From Lactobacillus sp. UBA5815 (GTDB lineage Bacteria; Bacillota; Bacilli; Lactobacillales; Lactobacillaceae): a stretch of 29,733 bases of DNA. Made by a program: the position numbers and the translations under genes. The stretch is taken from assembly GCA_002417825.1 (NCBI GenBank), contig DICX01000015.1:6356-36088 (forward strand). Direction: 5' to 3'. The notes beneath the pieces were generated by a model. That model was not told the DNA's origin and made no database searches. It saw only the letters and a program-made list of their open reading frames with translations. Every line of letters begins with the position of its first letter. The first letter of the stretch is position 1. Shown here one piece after another: positions 15,766 to 23,544 of the stretch.

Positions 15766-16764
15766 CTACTTGTTGTAAACTTCTTTTTTGAATGCCGCTA
15801 CATTCTTTTTAGTTACAATCTTTACAGCAACTTTATCTTTCTTTGGAACTTTTTTATTTTGATAGTGATCGTATACCATTTGAACAGACTCTTGTCCGAT
15901 CTTATTCCATTGTTGACCAACAGTAGCAGTTACTTGACCCTTTTGAATCAAGTTTAAGCATGCAAGAGCACCATCAAAACCAATGATCTTGACATTTTTA
16001 TTAGCAGCTTTAACCGCACGAGCAGCACCAACTGCCTCTTCATCATTTTGTGCAAAAATACCTTTGATATCTTTATGGGCTTGTAAAATATTCTCAGTAA
16101 CAGTTAAAGCTTTAGCACGGTCAAATTGTGCAGTCTGCTTAGTCACAATGTTTAATTTCTTATCACCAATACTATCAAAGCCCTTACCACGTTCACGAGT
16201 AGCAGAGGCACCCGGAATACCTTGAATTTCGGCAACTTTGGCATTTTCACCTAATTGTTGAACCATCCAATTTGCTGCCATTTTACCACCAGCAATGTTG
16301 TCGGAAGCTACAGTAGAAACAACTTTTCCTGAATCAGCACTACGGTCTACACAAACTACAGGAATATTTGCTTCATTAGCTTTCTTTACAACTGCTGAAA
16401 TAGCTGATGAATCACATGGATTAATAATTAGTGCATCTACCTTTTGAGTAATTAAATCTTCAACATCATCATTTTGCTTTGAAGTATCATTATTAGCATC
16501 ATCAACAATTACTTTAGAACCATGTTTCTTTGCGTAATTACTGATAACATTCTTTAGATTTACAAACGCAGGGTTAGTTAAGGTAGAAACAGATACACCA
16601 ATCTTTAAATCCTTTGGAGCTTTTTTTTCAACTTTAGTTGAAGAATTTGATCCATTACTTAAACCCGTAGAACCACATCCTCCAAGTACACCACCTGCAA
16701 GAATTAATACAGATGCTACAGTAGCTATTTTGATAAATTTTTTAGGGAATTTTTTAAAGTCCAT
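15766..16764 (-). CDS. rbsB: ribose ABC transporter substrate-binding lipoprotein
   Basis: This 332-residue extracellular lipoprotein captures ribose or a similar sugar for RbsAC. The N-terminus has a lysine-rich start, a hydrophobic core and the lipobox LGGC with lipidated Cys30, then a Ser/Asn-rich linker and the periplasmic-binding-protein fold (LKIGVSVSTLTNPAFV, DALIINPCDSSAI, GIFAQNDEEAVGAARAV, KIIGFDG). The start at ATG 16764 is preferred because GGAGAAGG lies a few bases upstream; the longer frame to 16782 would translate that ribosome site. It is the last gene of the operon, before the terminator at 15701. Other pentoses are possible ligands, but rbsD and rbsK in the operon support ribose. 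Confidence 0.93.
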   Translation of the reverse strand: MDFKKFPKKFIKIATVASVLILAGGVLGGCGSTGLSNGSNSSTKVEKKAPKDLKIGVSVSTLTNPAFVNLKNVISNYAKKHGSKVIVDDANNDTSKQNDDVEDLITQKVDALIINPCDSSAISAVVKKANEANIPVVCVDRSADSGKVVSTVASDNIAGGKMAANWMVQQLGENAKVAEIQGIPGASATRERGKGFDSIGDKKLNIVTKQTAQFDRAKALTVTENILQAHKDIKGIFAQNDEEAVGAARAVKAANKNVKIIGFDGALACLNLIQKGQVTATVGQQWNKIGQESVQMVYDHYQNKKVPKKDKVAVKIVTKKNVAAFKKEVYNK

Positions 16765-16787
16765 TTTCCTTCTCCTCATCAATAAAA

Positions 16788-17744
16788 CTATTCACGATTT
16801 TTTTGCGTTTGAGAATCAATCATTACAGCAATCAAAATTACAACACCTTTAACAATTTGTTGGTAGAAACTATTGATTCCTAATAAGTTCATACCGTTGC
16901 TTAAAGAAGCAATAAGTAGAGCACCAACTAAGGTACCTGACATTCTGCCTTTACCACCCATCAAGCTAGCACCACCAATAACAGTGGAAGCGATAGCATC
17001 CATTTCATAGGACGTACCAGCATCTGGTTGTGCTGAACCTAATCTAGAAGTTAAAATAAATCCAGCTAGAGCAGCTAAAAGACCTGAAATCGTATAAACA
17101 ATAATCAACAACTTCTTAGTTTTAACACCAGCTACAAAGGCAGCTTTTTCATTACCACCAAGAGCAAAAGTTTTACGACCAAAAGCAGTTTTATGAAGTA
17201 ATATGTAGCATACTATAAATGCAATCAATGTAATGATAACTGGGAATGGAATTCCAAATAAATAACCTTGACCAATAAATTGGAAGAAAAAGCTAGTGTT
17301 CATCTTACCGCCAGTAACAGGGTTACCACCGGTAAATACATAAGTTGCACCTCTCCAAATAGTCATCGTAGCTAAGGTCGCAATAAATGGTGTAACTTTA
17401 CCCCAAGTTATAAATAAGCCATTGACGGCGCCTAGTAATGCACCTAACGCTAATCCAATCAACCCTGCTAGCCAGGCTGGTGTACCACCTAAAATCATTG
17501 TTGCGACAATCGCGCCAGTAAAGGCTAAAATTGAGCCTACAGATAAGTCAATACCAGCTGTCAGGATAACAAACGTCATACCAAACGCAATTAACGCATT
17601 AACTGAAGCCTGCCTTAACAAATTAAGTAAATTGCTAGGGGATATAAATTGTGGATTAAGAACCGTAATTCCGATAACTAATATAATTAAGGCAATTAAT
17701 GCCATATATTTTGAAAAATCAAATTTTTTCTTTGTTTTACTCAT
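16788..17744 (-). CDS. rbsC: ribose ABC transporter permease
   Basis: This 318-residue integral membrane protein is the channel of the ribose importer. It has eight or more hydrophobic segments spread over its length (for example YMALIALIILVIGITVL near the start) and family blocks: LRQASVNALIAFGMTFVILTAGIDLSVGS (residues about 43-71), IATLATMTIWRGATYVFTGG, FALGGNEKAAFVAG and a GGASLMGGKGRMSGTLVGALLI region close to the C-terminus where it contacts the ATPase. The gene sits one base after rbsA and 23 bases before the rbsB start, in the usual order. Confidence 0.93.
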   Translation of the reverse strand: MSKTKKKFDFSKYMALIALIILVIGITVLNPQFISPSNLLNLLRQASVNALIAFGMTFVILTAGIDLSVGSILAFTGAIVATMILGGTPAWLAGLIGLALGALLGAVNGLFITWGKVTPFIATLATMTIWRGATYVFTGGNPVTGGKMNTSFFFQFIGQGYLFGIPFPVIITLIAFIVCYILLHKTAFGRKTFALGGNEKAAFVAGVKTKKLLIIVYTISGLLAALAGFILTSRLGSAQPDAGTSYEMDAIASTVIGGASLMGGKGRMSGTLVGALLIASLSNGMNLLGINSFYQQIVKGVVILIAVMIDSQTQKNRE

Positions 17745-17745
17745 C

Positions 17746-19224
17746 CTACTTACCTCCAGTAGCTAATTCCATTACCTGTTCCTGGGTTGCCTCTTTTGCA
17801 TCGACAACGCCCATTTGTTTACCTTCATACAAAACTACAATTTTGTCGCTCATACTCAGGACTTCAGGTAAATCACTAGAAACCATGATGATAGCTACAT
17901 GACGATCTGTTAACTGATTCATTAATTCATAAATTTCCTTTTTTGCACCCACATCAACACCTCTCGTTGGTTCATCCAGAATTAAAACTTTAGAACCACT
18001 GCCAACCCATTTTGCTAAAACAACTTTTTGCTGATTACCACCAGATAAGCTTCTAGCAGTTACTTGATTACTCGTAGCTTTAACCGTTAATCTTTTGATT
18101 AACATATCTGCAAACTTATCTTCAGCCTTTTTATCGATTAACCAACCTTTTTTAAAGCCATCAATACTCGGTAATGCAATATTATCTTCTAATGATTGGT
18201 CCACGATCAAACCTTCATCTTTTCTGTCTTCGGTCAAAAATCCAATACCATTTTTAATAGATTCACTTGGATTTTTAAGCTTAACTTCTTTTCCTTCTAA
18301 ATAGATTTTTCCTGAAGTCAATTTATCAATTCCGAAGAGAGCTCTCATCGTTTCAGTTCTTCCAGCTCCCATTAATCCTGAAAAGCCAAGGATTTCACCT
18401 TCATGAACTTCAAAATTCACATTATGAAATTTACCACCAGATAAATTTTCTGCCTTTAAAGCTACTGGACCCAAATGTGGATTACGTGCAGGATAATAGT
18501 CACCAATATCACGACCGACCATATCGTGAACTATTTGTTTTTCATCAACATCTTTAGTGAAATACGTATTGACAGAAACACCATCTCTCATAACTGTTAC
18601 TCGATCACAGATTTCCCAAAGCTCTTCCATTCGGTGAGAAATATAGACAAAACCTACACCTGTCTTTTTTAGATCTCTAATTGTCTTAAATAAAATATCT
18701 GTTTCATTTTCAGTAAGAGCTGCCGTTGGCTCATCCATGATGATAAATTTAGCATCAGTCATTAACGATTTAGCAATTTCAACCATTTGCTGTTGTCCCA
18801 CTGTTAGGTTGGCAACTGTAGATTGAGGATCAATATTTGAGCCTAACTTCTGTAAATATTCTTTAGACTCCTGATTCATTTTCTTTTGATCTACTAGTCC
18901 AAATTTGTTTTTAATCTCTTTATTTAGAAACATATTTTGGGCGACTGTCATTTCTGAAAAATTGTTCAATTCTTGATGAATAAAATTTATTCCATGATGT
19001 TCAGCATCTAATGCATTTGTATAGATGGTTTCTTTTCCATCAACTTTTACCGAGCCAGCATCTTTTTTTAATAAACCAGTTAAAATGTTCATTAATGTTG
19101 ACTTACCGGCACCATTTTCGCCCATTAGTGCATGTACTTCACCTGAATGAACATCAAAATCAACGCCCTTCAAAACTTTATTTGTACCAAACGCTTTTTC
19201 AATGCCTTTCATTTCTATTTTCAT
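17746..19224 (-). CDS. rbsA: ribose ABC transporter ATP-binding protein (two ABC domains)
   Basis: The 492-residue protein carries two tandem ABC domains and energises the importer at the inner face of the membrane. The first domain has Walker A GENGAGKST (35-43), a signature variant LTVGQQQMVEIAK and Walker B FIIMDEPTAAL. The second has a degenerate Walker A-like SGLMGAGRTE, signature LSGGNQQKVVLAKW and VLILDEPTRGVDVGAKKEIY, the normal RbsA asymmetry. The ATG at 19224 follows AGGAGGCG. It lies 12 bases after rbsD. Length is normal for the family. Confidence 0.95.
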   Translation of the reverse strand: MKIEMKGIEKAFGTNKVLKGVDFDVHSGEVHALMGENGAGKSTLMNILTGLLKKDAGSVKVDGKETIYTNALDAEHHGINFIHQELNNFSEMTVAQNMFLNKEIKNKFGLVDQKKMNQESKEYLQKLGSNIDPQSTVANLTVGQQQMVEIAKSLMTDAKFIIMDEPTAALTENETDILFKTIRDLKKTGVGFVYISHRMEELWEICDRVTVMRDGVSVNTYFTKDVDEKQIVHDMVGRDIGDYYPARNPHLGPVALKAENLSGGKFHNVNFEVHEGEILGFSGLMGAGRTETMRALFGIDKLTSGKIYLEGKEVKLKNPSESIKNGIGFLTEDRKDEGLIVDQSLEDNIALPSIDGFKKGWLIDKKAEDKFADMLIKRLTVKATSNQVTARSLSGGNQQKVVLAKWVGSGSKVLILDEPTRGVDVGAKKEIYELMNQLTDRHVAIIMVSSDLPEVLSMSDKIVVLYEGKQMGVVDAKEATQEQVMELATGGK

Positions 19225-19236
19225 GGAAAACGCCTC

Positions 19237-19632
19237 CTAAAAGATTACGCCACTCTCTAGAATTACATTAGAATATGGTGTTTCCTCACCCGTTCGAATA
19301 AAGGCTTTAGAATTTTCTAGCCCTTTCTTTAATTCAGAATGTGGAATAAACTCAACTTCTACATTTGGTAATAATTCTGTGATTTTTTTTAGTTGCTCAG
19401 GATTCTTTTTTTTAATTTCTGCAGCAAGATAAATTTTTTGAACTTTAAGTTCTTTCAAAACTTCTGTTACCACATCAATAAACGCTGGTAGCCCTGCACG
19501 AACGGCCAAATCAATTTTTTCTGTGCCCTCCGGAACAGGTGTACCAGCATCTCCAATACCTAGCCAATCCATATGTCCCATATCAGCTACAACTCTAGAA
19601 ATTTTTGAATTTAAAATCCCCACTTTTTTCAT
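19237..19632 (-). CDS. rbsD: D-ribose pyranase
   Basis: The 131-residue protein interconverts the pyranose and furanose forms of ribose so that ribokinase can use the sugar. The catalytic His20 lies in ADMGHMDWLGIGDAGTPVP with Asp28, and the C-terminal part ends RTGEETPYSNVILESGVIF, close to the canonical tail. Length is normal. It lies between rbsK and rbsA in one operon, with a ribosome site AGGTGATG just before the ATG at 19632. Confidence 0.95.
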   Translation of the reverse strand: MKKVGILNSKISRVVADMGHMDWLGIGDAGTPVPEGTEKIDLAVRAGLPAFIDVVTEVLKELKVQKIYLAAEIKKKNPEQLKKITELLPNVEVEFIPHSELKKGLENSKAFIRTGEETPYSNVILESGVIF

Positions 19633-19649
19633 GGCTCATCACCTCCAAA

Positions 19650-20564
19650 TTAATAATTATTCTTTATTTCTTGCCTTGTAGGTATTGAAGGAATAGCCCC
19701 ATATCTTTGAACTGTAATTGAAGATGCTTGTTGTGCGTACTTAATGGCATCTTCAATATTTGAAAAATCTGTTTTAAGTTCTGCCGCTAATGCTCCAATA
19801 AATGTATCTCCTGCAGCTGTAGTATCTTTTGCCTTTACTTTATAAGCAGGAATTAATTTAGTAATATTTGGTGTTGATAGAAAAACGCCCTTTGAGCCAA
19901 GAGTAATAAGCGTTACCGGAATACCTTTATTTCTAAAATATTTTCCCGTTTTTTCTAAACTATCTTTGTCTGAAATATGAATACCTGTGATAACTTCACT
20001 TTCAGTTTCATTAGGCGCAATCACATCAGTTATTCCATATAGTTTTTCATTAATTTTACTTGCAGGGGCAGGATTTAAAATTGTTTTGACATTTTTTCCC
20101 TTTGCCAACTTGAAACTATCAATTATTGCTTCTTGGGTTGTTTCAAAATTAGCAACTATAAAATTTGAACTTTTCAGAACAGCAGCTGCACTATTGATTT
20201 GAGAATGACTAATTTTATTATTAGCGCCTGGATACATCAAAATGCTATTTTGACCTGCATCGCTCAGCATAATAGTGGCATTACCAGTCTTTTCATCAGC
20301 AAATGAAGTGATATGATCGATATTTATACCTTCTTTAGATAAAGTAGCTAACATAAACTTGCCGTTTTCATCTTTACCTATAGCTCCAATAAAGGTAACC
20401 TCAGATCCACTTCTTTTGGCACTTACAGCTTGATTGGCCCCTTTGCCTCCAGGTGCTTGTGTAATGTCTCTTACTCTTACTGTTTCTCCAGGCTTGGGAA
20501 TTTGCTGAATATGTAAAGTTCTATCGACATTAATACTGCCAACGACAACAATTTTATTTGACAC
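19650..20564 (-). CDS. rbsK: ribokinase
   Basis: The 304-residue PfkB-family kinase makes ribose 5-phosphate. GGKGANQAV (39-47) binds the sugar, and DTTAAGDTF (247-255) carries the catalytic base Asp253; NPAP and APNETE segments match the family. It starts with GTG at 20564, preceded by AAGGAG. It is the first gene of rbsKDACB, downstream of an operator at 20623, and likely controlled by CcpA or a LacI-type repressor. Its product enters the pentose phosphate pathway, where the transketolase of the same island acts. Confidence 0.95.
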   Translation of the reverse strand: MSNKIVVVGSINVDRTLHIQQIPKPGETVRVRDITQAPGGKGANQAVSAKRSGSEVTFIGAIGKDENGKFMLATLSKEGINIDHITSFADEKTGNATIMLSDAGQNSILMYPGANNKISHSQINSAAAVLKSSNFIVANFETTQEAIIDSFKLAKGKNVKTILNPAPASKINEKLYGITDVIAPNETESEVITGIHISDKDSLEKTGKYFRNKGIPVTLITLGSKGVFLSTPNITKLIPAYKVKAKDTTAAGDTFIGALAAELKTDFSNIEDAIKYAQQASSITVQRYGAIPSIPTRQEIKNNY

Positions 20565-20622
20565 TGTCTTCTCCTTTCAAAATTGGATCGAACTTATTTC
20601 ATAAATAATCATACCGCATAAA

Positions 20623-20636
20623 TGTAAGCGCTAACA
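20623..20636. promoter_or_regulatory. cre/RbsR-type operator ahead of the ribose operon
   Basis: TGTAAGCGCTAACA is a near-perfect inverted repeat matching the CcpA/LacI-family operator pattern. It lies about 60 bases before rbsK and overlaps the expected -35 region of a promoter whose likely -10 is TATGAT (20608-20613 on the minus strand). A similar word precedes the isomerase. Confidence 0.75.
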
Positions 20637-20986
20637 GCTTTTTACTGAAATAACTTTATTTTAGTATTGTTTTAGTTAATAGACCTTGATGCCTTATATT
20701 TTCAGTGATAGTCTGTAGCAACATAATTAAAAGCAAACAAAAAGTCAGTTTAAATTAATGAACTGGCTAAAAGAAATTTTATATACTTATACTGTCTATT
20801 GACATGCAGCAATCATATCGATTTAAACGAAAGTTGCAAACATTTTCCTAAATCGAGTCTTCTACTATATGTTTAGGAATTATTTTCTAGCTAATAGTAG
20901 TACTTGATATGATTTTCTTGGTAAATAAATTTTTGGTTAATTAGATATTTGTTGTATGAACTCTTTTTCAATTCTGTCCCACACAT
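20637..20986. other. AT-rich gene-free stretch upstream of the ribose operon
   Basis: No open frame with a ribosome site is seen on either strand. The only structure noted is an 8-base inverted repeat, TTCCTAAA (20845-20852) with TTTAGGAA (20872-20879). Confidence 0.5.
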
Positions 20987-21012
20987 TAATTAATTTAGTA
21001 CTAAATTAATTA
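20987..21012. repeat. 26-base perfect palindrome beside the mazE fragment
   Basis: Two 13-base halves meet at the GTAC centre (20998-21001), reading AATTTAGTACTAAATT at the core. It is pure AT outside the centre and lies 22 bases before the right-hand repeat copy. It may mark a junction or be a regulatory site. Confidence 0.55.
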
Positions 21013-21028
21013 TTTTTAGGCAAAAACT

Positions 21029-21097
21029 AAACAGCTCAAACTTTCAGATGATCAAGAAATAACGATAACCACTAAAAACAATGCCATCATTTTAACG
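21029..21097 (+). pseudogene. mazE fragment (residues about 28-50 of the left copy)
   Basis: The in-frame reading KQLKLSDDQEITITTKNNAIILT is almost the same as residues 28-50 of the MazE protein encoded at 7914-8180. The upstream and downstream parts of the gene are missing, and the frame runs into the terminator at 21105. It is in the same orientation as the full copy. Confidence 0.88.
21035..21078 (+). repeat. right copy of the 44-base direct repeat
   Basis: Identical to 8001-8044 over 44 bases, with 16 of the next 19 bases also matching. Together the copies bracket the AT-rich sugar island. Confidence 0.9.
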
Positions 21098-21104
21098 CCA
21101 AAAC

Positions 21105-21150
21105 AAAAAACAACCTGTTGCAGCTTCTTCAAGCCGCTAAGGTTGTTTTT
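21105..21150. terminator. bidirectional intrinsic terminator
   Basis: AAAAAACAACCT (21105-21116) pairs with AGGTTGTTTTT (21140-21150); the interior holds a small GCTT/AAGC stem. T runs occur on both strands. It ends the minus-strand phosphotransferase gene. Confidence 0.8.
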
Positions 21151-21173
21151 ATTTTATTCATGGATCATCTGCC

Positions 21174-22199
21174 TCACGGCAACAATGCGATGACATTGCA
21201 ATGATCATGCTTTAAACGCGTTAAATAGGTGGTCAAAATCTGATCAAATTGTTGCTTGTTTTGGTCATAAAGCTGGCTCCAAACTCGTGCGTCGTCCAAC
21301 CACTTTTCAGAGGTAATGGCAGTGCCCGAAGCCATCTCGTAGATAACTGAAACAAGATCATGTTCTTTTGAGAAAAAGGCAGCCACTGTCGAAATCATCT
21401 GATCGCCAACGGCTTTAAAATCATCATCCCTGATCTTATCGGTATACTTGGCGATGCCGACAGACGTCGTGTAAATCAAGAAAGTCTGCGTCAGCGGATT
21501 GATCTTGAAAGTCGCGCCATCAAAACGATAACCCTTCAGAAAAGCTTGGATCAAATTCGAATCCAATTTGAAATCTTGATAAAAAAGTTTGATGAAATCT
21601 AGATAAACAGGACCTAATCTTGCTTTTTCATAGTCGATCAGCGCAAGCTTTCCGGCAACCATCTTATAATTTCGAACGCCAACATCACCATGAAGCACGA
21701 CGTTAGCATGCGCAAGCAGATCTTTTTGAATAATAAGCTGGTAGCGTGAAAAATTCGTCAGCAATCTATCCAACTTTTCTTTCTTGCGACGATCTTTCAA
21801 GCCATCGACGTCTTCACCGATCTTGCCAAAAGAATCCTGCATCGTTTTGATGTTTTCAAATGGCTGAACGTGCGTATGAAAATCAGCCAACACCTTCCCC
21901 ATGTTGAAAGCCAGCGGTACTGACAATTCGGCTGGCAAATCTTCAGGCGTGATGTCTTTCATGACGAGTGCGAACCTAGTAGGTGATCCAGGCACTTGAA
22001 ACGCCTGCAAGACACGATGGTTACACTCAAGATTGACTGCCTTTTCCGTATCAAGCTTCCGCTTTTCAGCAAAAACTTTTACAAAAACAGATTGTTCATA
22101 AAGCGAACTATAGCCAACAAAAGTAAAATTCAGCGATTCATGGGTGATCGGCGACAAATCTGCTTTTAACTTTTGATCCAAAAACGTTTTGATTTTCAT
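21174..22199 (-). CDS. APH-family small-molecule phosphotransferase
   Basis: The 341-residue protein has the aminoglycoside/choline kinase fold: a beta-rich N-lobe with VFVKVF (Lys41, probable ATP contact), a hinge near FALVMKD, then the catalytic loop HGDVGVRNYK (His170, Asp172, Asn177) and the metal-binding ALIDYEKA (Asp189, Glu191). The substrate is unknown; choline-like, sugar, fructosamine and aminoglycoside substrates all occur in this superfamily, and nothing shows antibiotic resistance. I place the start at ATG 22199, with GGGAGG eleven bases upstream; the frame could extend to 22334, but those 45 residues look unlike the family. It stands alone between two gene-poor gaps. Confidence 0.75.
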   Translation of the reverse strand: MKIKTFLDQKLKADLSPITHESLNFTFVGYSSLYEQSVFVKVFAEKRKLDTEKAVNLECNHRVLQAFQVPGSPTRFALVMKDITPEDLPAELSVPLAFNMGKVLADFHTHVQPFENIKTMQDSFGKIGEDVDGLKDRRKKEKLDRLLTNFSRYQLIIQKDLLAHANVVLHGDVGVRNYKMVAGKLALIDYEKARLGPVYLDFIKLFYQDFKLDSNLIQAFLKGYRFDGATFKINPLTQTFLIYTTSVGIAKYTDKIRDDDFKAVGDQMISTVAAFFSKEHDLVSVIYEMASGTAITSEKWLDDARVWSQLYDQNKQQFDQILTTYLTRLKHDHCNVIALLP

Positions 22200-22630
22200 G
22201 ATCGCCAAGACCTCCCAACCGTCGTATCTATCATTCAACTGCTTTAGCCTGTTTGCTTTTTTGTCGCTGGAACTCATGCGAAACAGTCTGTTCAAAAAAA
22301 TAAAATCAGTGTCCACACTTTGATCACTGCACATAGAAGCTTTATTTCGACAATTTCATTTAATACGCCCATTTGCAAATCTGCTTTCGACTTGCAAGCT
22401 TTAAATTATTAATCTTGGCTTGAATCGATCATGATTCCGCCACCTTTAATGATGATGGCAAGCCAAAAAGCAATTAATGTCAGTGTAGTATTTAGTTTAC
22501 TACTATAATTTGAATCAATTAACAAATATTTTAAAATTTCAAGATAAAATGATGATAAGAGTAGCCGTTTTTATGTTGTACATTGTCTATTTTCGTCATA
22601 CCTTTATCTATTAATAAGTTTACAATTATC
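22200..22630. other. gene-poor gap upstream of the phosphotransferase
   Basis: It holds no convincing gene. Two points are visible: a 9-base inverted pair, CTTGGCTTG near 22413 and CAAGCCAA near 22458, and a minus-strand hydrophobic frame of about 35 codons ending at 22409 with no proper start. A promoter for the phosphotransferase must lie here, but I could not pick one with confidence. Confidence 0.4.
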
Positions 22631-22660
22631 AAAAAAGCGTCTCAATGAGACGCTTTTTTT
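22631..22660 (-). terminator. intrinsic terminator of the PTS operon
   Basis: GCGTCTC and GAGACGC with an AAT loop are flanked by A6 and T7, giving a strong stem and a T run on the minus strand ten bases after the Nif3-like gene. Confidence 0.9.
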
Positions 22661-22669
22661 CAAGTCAAA

Positions 22670-23542
22670 TCAAACGACGTAATTGTACATATCCCCTGAT
22701 TGAACAAAATGCCAATCAACACCTGCATCAATTACTTTCGGCAAATAATTTAACATATACTTCATTCCAAATTCTTCAAGATTGAAATGTCCAACAGTCA
22801 CCATTGCACGATCTATTCCCAACATACTACTATCTCGAATATATTCGGCTAACGTAAAATCAATTACTTCCATACCTAAAACAAGATTAATATCTTCTTT
22901 GTCAATTTTGCTTATGAGGTCGTTGGCAGCACCAAGATTATGCCCAGGAATGATGACTTTTGTTACTTTCGTATCCAAAGAGCCATATACCTTAGCGCCA
23001 TTAAGATTGCCTGATTGGATTAATTTATCAGCAATCGTTCGCACAGTTGTCGTTGGAATTTCAAATTGGCGATATCGCGAGTCTCTAAAACGTTCTCCGT
23101 TACCATTGATCTGATAATCCGTCCATCCCATTATTTGTGCAACACCATAAAAGATTCCGTCCACAAGTTTTCCACCTACAGGAATGCCACCATAGTGAAT
23201 ATGGTCATGATCACGCCAAACAACGATATGATGTGACGCTAGTAGTTCAATTTTAGCTTCATATGTTTGGTTTTTTTCTGATTGTAGCCAATCCTGATGA
23301 TCGCCATGATTCCAGAAAATAGCTTCATGAGAAATAATAAGATTGGCACCTAATTTTATTGCTTGCTTAATCACATCTACAGATGCCCAGGCACTCGTTA
23401 CTATGCCAGTACATTCTTGGTGTACGTCACCAAACAACACTTTATCTCGAGTCGTCGATTCAGTGATTTCGTTTCCATCAGGATCTATTTCTTTTCCATC
23501 ATGATAATTTTTAATTCTATCAATCACTTCACTGATTTGCAT
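22670..23542 (-). CDS. Nif3-like (DUF34) dinuclear metal-centre protein
   Basis: The 290-residue protein resembles the YbgI/Nif3 family, which forms ring-shaped hexamers with a two-metal site and lacks a settled function; some members are linked to GTP cyclohydrolase I-like roles. Signs here are GANLIISHEAIFW (residues 66-77, canonical HHP motif as SHEA), RDHDHIHYGG and, near the C-terminus, VTVGHFNLEEFG, the GHxxxE metal ligands. The usual double His is reduced to His72-Glu73. It is shorter than the 370-residue Gram-positive form with an inserted domain. The start lies two bases after the antiterminator stop, with AAAGGA upstream, so it is the last gene of the PTS operon. Its role there is unknown. 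Confidence 0.75.
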   Translation of the reverse strand: MQISEVIDRIKNYHDGKEIDPDGNEITESTTRDKVLFGDVHQECTGIVTSAWASVDVIKQAIKLGANLIISHEAIFWNHGDHQDWLQSEKNQTYEAKIELLASHHIVVWRDHDHIHYGGIPVGGKLVDGIFYGVAQIMGWTDYQINGNGERFRDSRYRQFEIPTTTVRTIADKLIQSGNLNGAKVYGSLDTKVTKVIIPGHNLGAANDLISKIDKEDINLVLGMEVIDFTLAEYIRDSSMLGIDRAMVTVGHFNLEEFGMKYMLNYLPKVIDAGVDWHFVQSGDMYNYVV

Positions 23543-23544
23543 CG

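Noticed and set aside
22409..22520. Minus-strand hydrophobic frame (NTTLTLIAFWLAIIIKGGGI) resembling a small membrane toxin
   Set aside because: No ATG or ribosome site in a proper position; the only starts are weak. I cannot support a gene.
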